Positions 36,517 to 45,564 of a DNA stretch of 64,000 bases are shown in pieces. Position 1 is the stretch's first letter, and the number at the start of each line of letters is the position of its first letter. This DNA is from Candidatus Thioglobus sp. NP1 (lineage in GTDB: Bacteria > Pseudomonadota > Gammaproteobacteria > PS1 > Pseudothioglobaceae). The position numbers and the translations under genes were made by a program. The stretch lies in the NCBI RefSeq assembly GCF_003326015.1, contig NZ_CP023860.1:1426001-1490000 (forward strand), given 5' to 3'. The notes below the pieces were generated by a model, which saw nothing but the letters and a program-made list of their open reading frames with translations, had not been told where the DNA came from and searched no databases.

Positions 36517-37607
36517 TGGGTGTCAATGATGACAAAATAATTGTTGGCCTATCTGGAGGAGTTGACTCATCAGTAACAGCCTACCTCCTTCTTGAACAAG
36601 GCTATAACGTTGAAGCTTTATTCATGAAAAACTGGGATGAAGCTGATGATGACAAATACTGCACTGCATCTAAAGATTTAGAGGATGCTCAAAAAGTTTC
36701 AGATCAGCTTGGCATTAAACTTCATACAGTCAATTTTTCACATGAATACTGGGAAGATGTTTTTGAGCACTTTTTATCTGAGCATAAAAAGGGTAGAACG
36801 CCAAACCCAGATGTATTATGTAATCAAAGAATTAAATTTAAAGCTTTCTTGAATTATGCAAAAAATCTTGGTGCAAAAAAAATTGCTACTGGACACTATG
36901 CAAGAATCTCTAAAGTAAATGGGAGTTTTCTTCTAAAGTGTGGATTAGATAAAAATAAAGATCAGAGCTATTTTCTCCACTTATTGGATAAAAATCAGCT
37001 TTCTCAAAGTTTATTTCCATTAGGTGAAATAGATAAAAATCAAGTTCGAGAAATTGCAAAAAATAATAACTTTGTAAATGCTGATAAAAAAGACTCTACT
37101 GGAATTTGTTTTATTGGTGAAAGACCATTTGCAGATTTTTTAACCACTTTTCTCCCTAAAGAACAAGGAAATATAATTAATAAGAATGGTGACTTTATTA
37201 AGCATCATCATGGCTTGCCTTTTTATACAATTGGTCAAAGAAAAGGGCTTGAAATTGGAGGTGGCTTTAGTGATTCACAAGAACCATGGTTTGTTGCAGA
37301 GAAAATCTTAGAGTCAAATGAAATAGTTGCTGTTCAAGGAGACGACCCTCTTCTTTATCATAATACTCTTATTGCAGATAATATACATTGGGTAGATATT
37401 GTCCCTCAATTTCCTCTTAAATGCACTGCTAAAATTCGATATCGTCAAGCTTCTCAAGATTGTAAGGTTATTATGTTAGAGAATAATTGCCTAGAAGTTA
37501 ACTTTAGTGAAAGTCAAAGAGCAATAACACCAGGTCAATCAGTAGTTTTTTATCAGGATGATATCTGTCTTGGTGGTAGCGTTATTAAATCAAAATCTAA
37601 TGAATAA
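36516..37607 (+). CDS. mnmA: tRNA-specific 2-thiouridylase MnmA
   Basis: Thiolates U34 of tRNA-Lys, Glu and Gln using sulphur passed along the Tus relay. 363 residues. PP-loop VGLSGGVDSSVTAYLL, the catalytic cysteine in NPDVLCNQRIKF and the partner cysteine in STGICFIGE are intact, and the C-terminal beta domain is complete. Overlaps hflD by 8 bases; the mnmA-hflD order is conserved with E. coli. Confidence 0.96.
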   Translation: MGVNDDKIIVGLSGGVDSSVTAYLLLEQGYNVEALFMKNWDEADDDKYCTASKDLEDAQKVSDQLGIKLHTVNFSHEYWEDVFEHFLSEHKKGRTPNPDVLCNQRIKFKAFLNYAKNLGAKKIATGHYARISKVNGSFLLKCGLDKNKDQSYFLHLLDKNQLSQSLFPLGEIDKNQVREIAKNNNFVNADKKDSTGICFIGERPFADFLTTFLPKEQGNIINKNGDFIKHHHGLPFYTIGQRKGLEIGGGFSDSQEPWFVAEKILESNEIVAVQGDDPLLYHNTLIADNIHWVDIVPQFPLKCTAKIRYRQASQDCKVIMLENNCLEVNFSESQRAITPGQSVVFYQDDICLGGSVIKSKSNE

Positions 37608-38205
37608 AACAGCAAAACAAACTCTAGCTTTAGCCAGCATTTTTCAATCTAGCAGTTTAGTCCAACAACTTGCCTCAACTGGTCAGTGCGATAGTCACAG
37701 CAATAAAATGAGTTTAAATAGTATAGTAATTGATAGTGATTCTATTGATGAAATTTTTACCTCTCCTGAAGATTTACAAATAGGCTTTAACTCTTTAAAA
37801 GATGTTCTTGAGAAAAAATCTATTGATATGCATAATGTAATGTTATATGTTACTGCTTTAATAAATCTTGAAAAGAAATTGATGAAGAAACCGCAACTTC
37901 TTAAGTTAATTACTACAGAGATAGAGCTCATTAATAGACAAGAATTTTTTGATATTAATCATAGTAATTCAATTGCAAGACTTGCCGAACTATATAAGAA
38001 TACTTTAGGTAGTCTCAGTCCTACTATTATGGTTAGAGGGGAACAAATCTACCTATCAAACCAAAAAACTGCAAATCATATTAGAGCCCTTCTATTGGCA
38101 GGTATTAGAGCAGTTTCATTATGGAAGTCTCAGGGGGGTAAAACCTGGCATCTTCTTCTTAATAAGAAAAAAACTCTCCAATATATTCAGTCTTTAGCAA
38201 ATTAA
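37600..38205 (+). CDS. hflD: HflD homologue (YcfC family)
   Basis: 201 residues from ATG 37600, which starts the conserved sequence MNKTAKQTLALASIFQSSSLV; a frame from 37558 would add 14 residues inside mnmA. Membrane-associated helical protein; in E. coli it modulates lambda CII, but its wide conservation beside mnmA implies a housekeeping role not yet defined. The repeated YMTALINLEKKL- and MVRGEQIYL-type segments (here YVTALINLEKKL, MVRGEQIYL) support the family. Confidence 0.88.
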   Translation: MNKTAKQTLALASIFQSSSLVQQLASTGQCDSHSNKMSLNSIVIDSDSIDEIFTSPEDLQIGFNSLKDVLEKKSIDMHNVMLYVTALINLEKKLMKKPQLLKLITTEIELINRQEFFDINHSNSIARLAELYKNTLGSLSPTIMVRGEQIYLSNQKTANHIRALLLAGIRAVSLWKSQGGKTWHLLLNKKKTLQYIQSLAN

Positions 38206-38223
38206 CACAATACAAACTAATAC

Positions 38224-38252
38224 TTGCATAAATTCAGACGAGACTCTATAAT
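38224..38252 (+). promoter_or_regulatory. Sigma-70 promoter of rpsT
   Basis: TTGCAT (38224-38229), an exact 17-base spacer and a perfect TATAAT (38247-38252), giving a start near 38259 and a leader of about 29 bases. The strongest promoter seen in the window, as expected for a ribosomal protein gene. Confidence 0.8.
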
Positions 38253-38287
38253 TCATCTTTTTGTAATATAGCACTAAATAAAAGTAT

Positions 38288-38548
38288 ATGGCCAATTCAG
38301 CAGGTTCAAAAAAACGCGCAAGACAGGCAGTTAAAAGAAATAAACATAACTCTCAAATCAGGGCCAAGGTCCGTACATTCGTTAAAAAAGTTGTTGCAGC
38401 CATTGCTTCTGGAGATAAAAAAGAAGCCACAGGCGACTTTATAAAGATGCAAAAAAATATTGATCAAGCTGTTAGCAAAGGTTTAATGCATAGAAATCAA
38501 GCTGCTAGAAAAAAATCTCGCCTCAGCTCTCAAATCAAAGTTCTATAA
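38288..38548 (+). CDS. rpsT: 30S ribosomal protein S20
   Basis: 86 residues, very basic, binds 16S rRNA early in 30S assembly. MANSAGSKKRARQAVKRNKHNSQIRAKV... start and KGLMHRNQAARKKSRLSSQI end are those of S20. Own promoter upstream and terminator downstream: a single-gene transcript. Confidence 0.97.
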   Translation: MANSAGSKKRARQAVKRNKHNSQIRAKVRTFVKKVVAAIASGDKKEATGDFIKMQKNIDQAVSKGLMHRNQAARKKSRLSSQIKVL

Positions 38549-38611
38549 GAAAGAGAATTTATAAATTTCCTTTGAATGTAATATTCAATAGTAAAAATCA
38601 CAGTTATAATT

Positions 38612-38636
38612 AAAACCCTCTTCGAGGGTTTTTTTA
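38612..38636 (+). terminator. Intrinsic terminator after rpsT
   Basis: AAAACCCTC (38612-38620) and GAGGGTTTT (38624-38632) form a perfect 9-bp stem with loop TTC, ending in a T run. Confidence 0.92.
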
Positions 38637-38655
38637 TGTTTAAATTTTTACTACT

Positions 38656-39153
38656 ATGGTAAATGAAAGTGACAAATTATTATTTCGTGAAACTATCGAT
38701 AAACAAATAACTATCGATAAAGATAATAATAAGAATAATGCCTTCTCGATTTCAAAGCCTGATAAGCCTTTTGAAGGTTATAGTTATTTATATGAGCCAA
38801 ATATCTTAGGATCAGAACCTGTAATACATGCAAAAGCAGGATTATCTGCAAAAATTGTTAAAAAAATGAAGCAGGGAAATATAGGATCAACACCATCTAT
38901 TGATCTTCATGGACATAAGATTGAAGAGGCCTGTCAAGCATTATCAAGGTTTATTCATTTTCACTCTGATGAGCGATTTATTCATATAATTCATGGTAAA
39001 GGATATCATTCAGATAATGGCTTATCAATAATAAAATCTCAAGTTGTTAATTATCTTAAACAACATCCTCAAGTTCTAGGATTTTGCTCTTGCCCTCAAG
39101 CGATGGGTGGAACTGGAGCAGTATTTGCCTGCCTAAAAAAAGCTAATGTTTAA
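38656..39153 (+). CDS. Smr-domain protein (putative endonuclease)
   Basis: 165 residues. The C-terminal Smr domain (about 78-160) has SIDLHGHKIEEA (DLHG 83-86) and IIHGKGYHS (HGKG 113-116), the two signatures of Smr nucleases found alone or at the end of MutS2. The N-terminal half carries the linker typical of gammaproteobacterial SmrA/YdaL. Overlaps xseA by 8 bases, so both may act in DNA processing. Nuclease activity is inferred. Confidence 0.88.
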   Translation: MVNESDKLLFRETIDKQITIDKDNNKNNAFSISKPDKPFEGYSYLYEPNILGSEPVIHAKAGLSAKIVKKMKQGNIGSTPSIDLHGHKIEEACQALSRFIHFHSDERFIHIIHGKGYHSDNGLSIIKSQVVNYLKQHPQVLGFCSCPQAMGGTGAVFACLKKANV

Positions 39154-40411
39154 TCTTGATGAAATTTATTCAGTTTCTAATTTTTTAAAATTATGTAAGA
39201 ATACAATTGAGAAAAATGTACCTTCTTGTTGGATTCAAGGTGAAATTTCAAATTTATCTAGGCCCTCCTCTGGACACTGGTATTTCTCATTAAAAGACAC
39301 AAGTGGACAAATAAGGTGTGCATTTTTCCGACTTAATCAGCGCAAGATACAATTTACTCCTGAAAATGGCATGTCTGTTGTAATCAGAGGTGCTGTTACT
39401 TTATACGAACAAAGAGGAGACTTTCAACTGATAGTTCAAGAAATGGAACCAGCTGGAATAGGTAATCTTCAACTTGCATTTGACCAGCTTAAAAATAAAT
39501 TAAGAAGTGAAGGTTTATTTGATATAGAGAATAAAAAAAATATACCCATATCTCCAAAAACTATTGGTGTCATTTCTTCTTCCAATGGGGCAGTAATTCA
39601 AGACATTATCAAAGTTTTAAAATTAAGGTACCCTTTTGCTGACATACTTCTGTTTGACACTATTGTTCAGGGTGATCAAGCCCATATAAAAATTATTAAA
39701 GCACTTCAAGCTGCAGATAATTCTAAACGCTGTGATGTCCTAATATTAGCCAGGGGAGGTGGATCAATGGAGGACTTGTGGGCATTTAATGAGGAAGAAC
39801 TTGTAAGAGCAATATTTAGTTGTTCAACACCTATAATTAGCTCTATAGGACATGAAACTGACACCACAATTGCAGACTTTGTTTCTGACTTGAGAGCACC
39901 AACCCCATCAGCTGCAGCTGTCAGTGCAACCCCAGATCGCCAAGTGATTATTTATCAATTATCTAAACTTATTAATCAATTAAAAGGCTTTATTGAGCAG
40001 TCAATTGAAAAGAAAAGACTGTCACTAAATCTTCTTCAACTAAGAATCATTGATCCAAGTCAACAATTACAAATAAATGCTCAAAAACTTGATGAGTATG
40101 AGTTACGTTTATTTAGAATAATAAACTTATTAATTGAACAAAGTCAATCCAAGTTGAAGCAGCTGTTTATAGAACTTAATAATAACTCAAAAAATCTTAT
40201 TAAAAATCATTTAGATGATTTGAGTAATAAAGCTAATCTTTTAAATCTTCTTTCACCACTTAATACTCTTTCAAGAGGCTATAGTATTTCGCATAATGAA
40301 AAGGGAGGGGTTATAGTATCAATCAAGAAAATTAACAAAGGTGATATTATTGTCTCTCAATTCAATGATGGAAAAGTTACTTCAAAAGTTACCAATAAAG
40401 AGGATAATTAG
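39146..40411 (+). CDS. xseA: Exodeoxyribonuclease VII large subunit
   Basis: Large subunit of the single-strand-specific exonuclease. 421 residues. N-terminal OB domain (CWIQGEISNLSRPSSGHWYFSLKD), catalytic block (GVISSSNGAVIQDI, ILARGGGSMEDLWAFNEEELVRAI, SSIGHETDTTIADFVSDLRAPTPSAAA split over conserved stretches) and a C-terminal coiled coil that recruits the small subunit XseB, whose gene is not here. Confidence 0.95.
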   Translation: MFNLDEIYSVSNFLKLCKNTIEKNVPSCWIQGEISNLSRPSSGHWYFSLKDTSGQIRCAFFRLNQRKIQFTPENGMSVVIRGAVTLYEQRGDFQLIVQEMEPAGIGNLQLAFDQLKNKLRSEGLFDIENKKNIPISPKTIGVISSSNGAVIQDIIKVLKLRYPFADILLFDTIVQGDQAHIKIIKALQAADNSKRCDVLILARGGGSMEDLWAFNEEELVRAIFSCSTPIISSIGHETDTTIADFVSDLRAPTPSAAAVSATPDRQVIIYQLSKLINQLKGFIEQSIEKKRLSLNLLQLRIIDPSQQLQINAQKLDEYELRLFRIINLLIEQSQSKLKQLFIELNNNSKNLIKNHLDDLSNKANLLNLLSPLNTLSRGYSISHNEKGGVIVSIKKINKGDIIVSQFNDGKVTSKVTNKEDN

Positions 40412-40447
40412 TTTTCATAAATCAAATCATTTAAAGAAAATTTAAAT

Positions 40448-40852
40448 ATGAAATCTAATGTCTCATTTCTTCGACGCTTAGGCTCAATTATGTATGATTT
40501 ATTACTAGTTTTTTCTTTTGTGTTTTTTATCGCAGGGGTAGTAATTCTAATTAACAAAAAAGAACCTATTACTAATAGTTTATTTTTTTACTTCCTTACG
40601 CTTCCAGTAATTTTTGGATATTTTTCCTTCTCTTGGGTTAAAGGCAAGCAAACTCTTGGCATGAGGGCTTGGAAATTCGAAATTTCTCAATTTGATGGTG
40701 ATAATATAACCTATAGACAGTCGCTAACCCGAATGATATTAGCTCTTATTTCTTTAACTGGGCTTGGATTTTTATTTCAGTTTTTTAATCAGTACAAACT
40801 TCCAATTCATGATTATTATTCAAAAACATATCTTTCCTCACTTTATAAATAA
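40448..40852 (+). CDS. RDD-family membrane protein
   Basis: 134 residues, three to four hydrophobic segments (about 12-32, 44-60, 93-112). Begins FLRRLGSIMYDLLL, the Arg-Asp signature region of RDD proteins, and has GKQTLGMRAWKFEI, also typical. Function of most RDD proteins is unknown; some act in sodium or proton exchange. Between xseA and ftsB. Confidence 0.8.
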   Translation: MKSNVSFLRRLGSIMYDLLLVFSFVFFIAGVVILINKKEPITNSLFFYFLTLPVIFGYFSFSWVKGKQTLGMRAWKFEISQFDGDNITYRQSLTRMILALISLTGLGFLFQFFNQYKLPIHDYYSKTYLSSLYK

Positions 40853-40867
40853 ACGATCATAGATTCT

Positions 40868-41224
40868 ATGAATAACAATTCAAAAGGATTATTTGGATTT
40901 ATTCTTAAATATAAAGTTTCACTGTTACTTTCAATTATTTTGTTTTTTTTAATAAAGCAAAATATTTTTGAAAATAATTTTCCTAATGTGATTTTAAAAA
41001 AACAAAGTGTTATTAAAGAGATAGAAAATAAAAATCTTAACCTCCAAAAAAATAATGCTTTACTTTTCAATCAAATCACTAACTATACAGAAGAAGATAT
41101 GTCACTAATTGAGTCTAAAGCAAGATACAAGTATGGCTTAGTAAAGGAAGGGGAAGTTTTTTTTAAGGTAAATAAGATTATTAATAATGATAATTTAGTT
41201 GACTCTTCTAACTCTGCTCTATAA
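40868..41224 (+). CDS. ftsB: Cell division protein FtsB
   Basis: Bitopic divisome protein of the FtsB/DivIC family that forms FtsQLB. 118 residues: short cytoplasmic N-terminus, membrane helix (about 15-33), coiled coil (about 45-70) and YKYGLVKEGEVFFKV, the family's C-terminal motif. Position immediately before ispD-ispF is the standard gammaproteobacterial arrangement and strengthens the call, since sequence identity is low. Confidence 0.85.
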   Translation: MNNNSKGLFGFILKYKVSLLLSIILFFLIKQNIFENNFPNVILKKQSVIKEIENKNLNLQKNNALLFNQITNYTEEDMSLIESKARYKYGLVKEGEVFFKVNKIINNDNLVDSSNSAL

Positions 41225-41271
41225 TTAAGTTCATTGATTTCAAAGCTTGAGAAAAGGACCACATAGCTACG

Positions 41272-41964
41272 ATGAATACTGATAATTGCTTCTTAATCAT
41301 TCCAGCTAGCGGAATTGGTAAGCGTATGAATGAGATAATGCCAAAGCAATACCTAAAACTTGATAATGGTAAGTCAATCATTGACCAGTGTCTTAAGACC
41401 CTTCTATCTATTGATAGAATTACAGCCTGTGTTGTTGCTGTAGCTGCTGAAGATGACCAATTTAAATTATCATCTTATTTTAATCACCCAAAAATACTTT
41501 CTATTGTTACAGGAGGAAAAGAAAGGCATCTTTCGGTTTTTAATGCACTAAATTCATTAAGTAATATAGCAAATAATAATGATTGGATTTTAGTTCATGA
41601 TGCAGTTCGACCATGTATTCTAAGCGAAGACATTGAAAACTTAATCGACCAAGTTTTTGATCATCCTGTTGGTGGCATTCTAGCAACAAGAATTATTGAC
41701 ACAGTTAAACAAATTAGTTCTCAAAAAGAGCTATCAACGATTGATCGAAAAACACTTTACCATGCTCAAACGCCACAAATGTTTCGATTTGGTATTTTAA
41801 ATGAGGCCCTAAAAAAATCTATTGAATTTGATAATATCATCACTGATGAATCTGAGGCTATTGAAAACTTAGGTCATTCTATAAAAATTGTTAAAGGATC
41901 TAAAAGCAATATTAAAATTACTCAAACAGATGATCTTAAATTAGCTAATTATTATTTAAAATAA
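41272..41964 (+). CDS. ispD: 2-C-methyl-D-erythritol 4-phosphate cytidylyltransferase
   Basis: Third step of the MEP isoprenoid pathway. 230 residues. Nucleotide-binding IIPASGIGKRMNEIMPKQYL, WILVHDAVRPCI and the HAQTPQMFRF, ITDESEAIENL motifs are normal. Three bases before ispF. Confidence 0.95.
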   Translation: MNTDNCFLIIPASGIGKRMNEIMPKQYLKLDNGKSIIDQCLKTLLSIDRITACVVAVAAEDDQFKLSSYFNHPKILSIVTGGKERHLSVFNALNSLSNIANNNDWILVHDAVRPCILSEDIENLIDQVFDHPVGGILATRIIDTVKQISSQKELSTIDRKTLYHAQTPQMFRFGILNEALKKSIEFDNIITDESEAIENLGHSIKIVKGSKSNIKITQTDDLKLANYYLK

Positions 41965-41967
41965 ATT

Positions 41968-42444
41968 ATGGAAATAAAAACAGGTATTGGACAGGATTCA
42001 CATGCATTTGAAAAAAAACCAGGAAAGCTATTAGTTCTTGCAGGTATTGAAGTCAATCATCCTTTTGGCCTCAAAGGAAATAGTGATGCAGATGTAATTT
42101 TTCATGCTATGACTAATGCTATTTCTAGTATCACTGGTAAAAATGTTTTAGGTTTTCAGGCTGATCAACTAGTTAAGCAAGGAGTAATTGATAGTCAAGC
42201 ATATTTGCAAGTTGCTTTAGATGACCTCAGTGATTGGAAAATAAATCATATTGCCATAAGCATTGAGTGTTTGAATCCAAAAATATCTCCTTTGATTGAA
42301 CTTATGAAGGAAAATATTTCTAAAATCTGTAATGTAACTTTATCAGATATTGGCATAACTGCAACTTCAGGGGAAGGCTTAACTGCCTTTGGAAAAGGCA
42401 AAGGGATTCAAGCAATTACCATTATAACTGTAAATAAAACATGA
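41968..42444 (+). CDS. ispF: 2-C-methyl-D-erythritol 2,4-cyclodiphosphate synthase, divergent
   Basis: Cyclises CDP-ME-phosphate in the MEP pathway. 158 residues. Zinc ligands D10, H12 (GQDSHAF) and H46 (DADVIFHAM) and a glutamate aligned with the magnesium ligand (E136 in TSGEG) are kept, but two otherwise highly conserved motifs are altered: the GDIGxxFPDTD stretch reads KNVLGFQADQLVK, and TTTEKLGFTG reads TSGEGLTAFG. Placement right after ispD and the overall fold leave IspF the best call; altered substrate handling is possible. Confidence 0.82.
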   Translation: MEIKTGIGQDSHAFEKKPGKLLVLAGIEVNHPFGLKGNSDADVIFHAMTNAISSITGKNVLGFQADQLVKQGVIDSQAYLQVALDDLSDWKINHIAISIECLNPKISPLIELMKENISKICNVTLSDIGITATSGEGLTAFGKGKGIQAITIITVNKT

Positions 42445-43853
42445 CTTTAATCAATAATCCTACTCGTTCAAAAATAAATAAAATTCACTTTATCGGCATT
42501 GGGGGTTCTGGGATGAGTGGAATTGCTGAAGTGCTTGCTAATTTAGGTTATGAAATTTCTGGATCAGATATTCAGTCAAACACAGCTACTGAGAAACTTG
42601 AAAAACTAGGTTGTAAAATTATTTATACTCAAAAAGCTGAAAATGTTTTGGGAAAGCAAGCTGTGGTTGTCTCTTCAGCAATTAATAAAAATAATCCCGA
42701 ACTCCAAGAAGCCAGACACCAAAAATTATTAATCGTTCCAAGAGCAGAAATGTTAGCTGAAATTATGCGCTTTCGTTTTGGAATAGCGATATCAGGAACG
42801 CATGGAAAGACTACAACTACAAGTCTTATTGTGCAAATAATGACTGAAGCTAAACTTGATCCAACCTATATTATTGGTGGGATTATCAATGCAACAGGTA
42901 TGAATGCTAAGTTAGGCAAAAGTGATTACTTAATTGCTGAAGCAGATGAGAGTGACGCATCCTTTCTTCATCTTCAACCAATGCTTAGTGTCATTACAAA
43001 TATTGACGAAGATCACATGAGCACCTACAGTCACAATTATGATAATCTTACTGATGCCTTTATTAAATTTACATCAAATTTGCCGTTTTATGGCATATGC
43101 GTTGCTTGCATTGATGATAATGGAGTTAAAGATATCCTTAAAAAAATTCATCGGCCTGTTTTGAGCTATGGTTTTAGTGAAAATGCTGATGTAAAAGCAT
43201 CTAATATTCAGCAAAATGAATTAAGAATGACCTTTGATGTTAACTGCTCTAAATACGATAAAAAATTTCCAGTTATATTAAATTTAATTGGAAATCATAA
43301 TATTCTAAATGCGCTCGCAGCTATAAGTGTTGCGATTGAGCTTGAAATAAAAATAGAAGACATTCAAAAGGCTTTATTGAACTTTAGTGGCGTTTCAAGA
43401 AGATTAGACTTTCATCAATATTTATCTATAAACGTTTATAAAGTCCCTCTCTTTGATGACTATGGTCACCATCCAAATGAGATTTCTGCAGTTGTTAGTT
43501 CACTTAGAAATACATATCCAGACAAAAGACTTTTAGTAATTTTTCAACCTCATAGGTATTCTCGCACTAGAGATTTATTTAATGATTTTGTAAGTTGCCT
43601 ATCCAAAGTTGATGCATTAGTATTGTTGAATATTTATTCAGCAAATGAAGCCCCAATAAATACTGTTAGCTCATCTACTCTTGCTGACTCTATTAGAAGA
43701 AGAAGTTCAATTGATCCTATAGTTGTTAAAAATATTGACGAAATAATAGAAATACTACCCAATATAGCTTCTGAAGATGATGTCATACTTACTCTTGGTG
43801 CTGGTGATGTTCATAAAATACCACATCAATTGAAAGATCATTTTTCTAAATAA
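42441..43853 (+). CDS. murC: UDP-N-acetylmuramate-L-alanine ligase
   Basis: Adds L-alanine to UDP-MurNAc. 470 residues. FIGIGGSGMSGIAEVLANLGY, ATP loop ISGTHGKTTTTSLIVQIM, LIAEADESDASFL, DDYGHHPNEI and FQPHRYSRTRDLF are all canonical. Overlaps ispF by 4 bases; precedes murB by 2. Confidence 0.96.
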   Translation: MTLINNPTRSKINKIHFIGIGGSGMSGIAEVLANLGYEISGSDIQSNTATEKLEKLGCKIIYTQKAENVLGKQAVVVSSAINKNNPELQEARHQKLLIVPRAEMLAEIMRFRFGIAISGTHGKTTTTSLIVQIMTEAKLDPTYIIGGIINATGMNAKLGKSDYLIAEADESDASFLHLQPMLSVITNIDEDHMSTYSHNYDNLTDAFIKFTSNLPFYGICVACIDDNGVKDILKKIHRPVLSYGFSENADVKASNIQQNELRMTFDVNCSKYDKKFPVILNLIGNHNILNALAAISVAIELEIKIEDIQKALLNFSGVSRRLDFHQYLSINVYKVPLFDDYGHHPNEISAVVSSLRNTYPDKRLLVIFQPHRYSRTRDLFNDFVSCLSKVDALVLLNIYSANEAPINTVSSSTLADSIRRRSSIDPIVVKNIDEIIEILPNIASEDDVILTLGAGDVHKIPHQLKDHFSK

Positions 43854-43855
43854 AT

Positions 43856-44689
43856 ATGATTAAATTAAATGAGCCAATGTCAAAACACTGCTCTTTAAGA
43901 ACAGGGGGTCAGACAAGTCAATTCTTTGTTCCTGAAGATGAAGCAGCTTTATCTAATTTTTTAAAAAATAACAAAACACAACTTTTATTTGTTGGTCTTG
44001 GTAGCAATCTTTTAGTTAGGGACAGGGGCTTTGATGGAACAACCATACATACTAAAAATTTTAATAGCCTTGATATTTCAAGAAATTTTATTGACTCTGG
44101 AGCTGGGACTTCTCTAGCAAAGTTATCAAGATTTTCTCAAGCTAATTTGAAATATGGTGCTGAATTTTTAAGTGCTATACCAGGAAGTGTTGGTGGTGCT
44201 CTCGCTATGAATGCTGGTGCTTTTGGCTCTGAAATTTGGCAATATGTTGTCTCTGTCAAAACTATTAATTTAACTGGAGATATTCAAGAAAGATTTCCAG
44301 GTGATTATAAAATTAATTACCGTTCAGTTATTCATCACTTCAGTGGTGAATTTTTTATTAGCGCTCGATTTAATTTTGATTTAAAACAACCCCAAGATAA
44401 TGTTCGTGACCTTCTTCATAAACGAAACTCAACACAACCCATTGGATTAGCTAGTTGTGGAAGTGTCTTTAAAAACCCAAAGGATACTTATGCAGCTAAA
44501 CTAATAGAATCTAGTGGTCTTAAAGGTTTTTGTATCGGTGGAGCTTGTGTTTCTGAAAAGCATGCAAATTATATTATTAATCAAAATAATGCGAGTGCTA
44601 TGGATATTGAAAACCTAATTGCTCATATTCAAAATACAATTAAAGATAAGCACAATATTGAACTTGAAACTGAAATTATAATCGTATGA
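43856..44689 (+). CDS. murB: UDP-N-acetylenolpyruvoylglucosamine reductase
   Basis: FAD enzyme reducing enolpyruvyl-UDP-GlcNAc to UDP-MurNAc. 277 residues, the short type II form rather than the 342-residue E. coli type. SLRTGGQTSQFFVP, GLGSNLLVRDRGFDG, AIPGSVGGALAMNAGAFG and SCGSVFKNPKD (with the proton-donating Ser) are visible. Overlaps ddl by 4 bases. Confidence 0.94.
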   Translation: MIKLNEPMSKHCSLRTGGQTSQFFVPEDEAALSNFLKNNKTQLLFVGLGSNLLVRDRGFDGTTIHTKNFNSLDISRNFIDSGAGTSLAKLSRFSQANLKYGAEFLSAIPGSVGGALAMNAGAFGSEIWQYVVSVKTINLTGDIQERFPGDYKINYRSVIHHFSGEFFISARFNFDLKQPQDNVRDLLHKRNSTQPIGLASCGSVFKNPKDTYAAKLIESSGLKGFCIGGACVSEKHANYIINQNNASAMDIENLIAHIQNTIKDKHNIELETEIIIV

Positions 44690-45564
44690 TTGCTGTTTTA
44701 ATGGGTGGCTATTCTGCAGAAAGAGACATATCTCTATTAAGTGGGAATGCTGTATATGAGTCTTTAGTTAAAAGTAATATTAAATGCTTTAAATTTGATC
44801 TTAATAAAGATAATATTACTGATCTTTGGTGCGAAAAAATTGATAAAGCATTTATTGTATTGCATGGCAGAGGTGGTGAAGATGGATTCATTCAAAGTGA
44901 ACTTAAAAAAAGAAATATTCCTTTTACTGGTTCTGATGAAAAAGCTTCTAACCTTTGCATGAATAAAGCAGCTACTAAAGAGATGTGGAATAAATATGAT
45001 TTACCATTATCACCATCAATTGTTGCTAAAAAAGGTGATGAACTTAATCCAATTTACTTTTCGCTTCCATGGGCGATAAAGCCAACTTTAGAAGGATCAA
45101 GTATTGGTATTAGTAAAGTGAGTGATAAAAAAAATTTAGAACAAGCCCTGGAAAACGCATGGCAATATAATGATGAAGCTTTAATTGAGAAGTGGATTGA
45201 GGGAGATGAATACACTGTTTCAATCCTTAATAATAAAACTCTTCCTAGTATAAAAATTTCATCTGATCATGATATCTATGACTATCATTCCAAGTATTTT
45301 AGTGAAAAAACTGAATATCTATGTCCATCTGATCTTAGTAATGCACAAGAGAAAAAGATTCAGATGATTGCCCTGAAGGCCTTTAATGTTATGGGAGCAT
45401 CTGGTTGGGGCAGAGTTGACTTTATTCTTGATAGTAAGAAGAATCCTTACCTATTAGAAATTAATACCGTTCCAGGCATGACATCTCATTCACTAGTTCC
45501 AATGGCTGCAAAAGCCTCTAACATTTCCTTTGAACAATTAATTTTAAAAATTCTTAATGGCTAA
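44686..45564 (+). CDS. ddl: D-alanine-D-alanine ligase
   Basis: ATP-grasp enzyme making the D-Ala-D-Ala dipeptide. 292 residues. VLMGGYSAERDISLLSG, HGRGGEDGFIQ, PTLEGSSIGISKV, GWGRVDFILD and LLEINTVPGMTSHSL are diagnostic of Ddl. Overlaps both murB (4) and ftsQ (8). Confidence 0.95.
   Translation: MIAVLMGGYSAERDISLLSGNAVYESLVKSNIKCFKFDLNKDNITDLWCEKIDKAFIVLHGRGGEDGFIQSELKKRNIPFTGSDEKASNLCMNKAATKEMWNKYDLPLSPSIVAKKGDELNPIYFSLPWAIKPTLEGSSIGISKVSDKKNLEQALENAWQYNDEALIEKWIEGDEYTVSILNNKTLPSIKISSDHDIYDYHSKYFSEKTEYLCPSDLSNAQEKKIQMIALKAFNVMGASGWGRVDFILDSKKNPYLLEINTVPGMTSHSLVPMAAKASNISFEQLILKILNG

Noticed and set aside
40843-41070. Minus-strand frame over ftsB
   Set aside because: Shadow of ftsB, which has the correct neighbours and family motifs.
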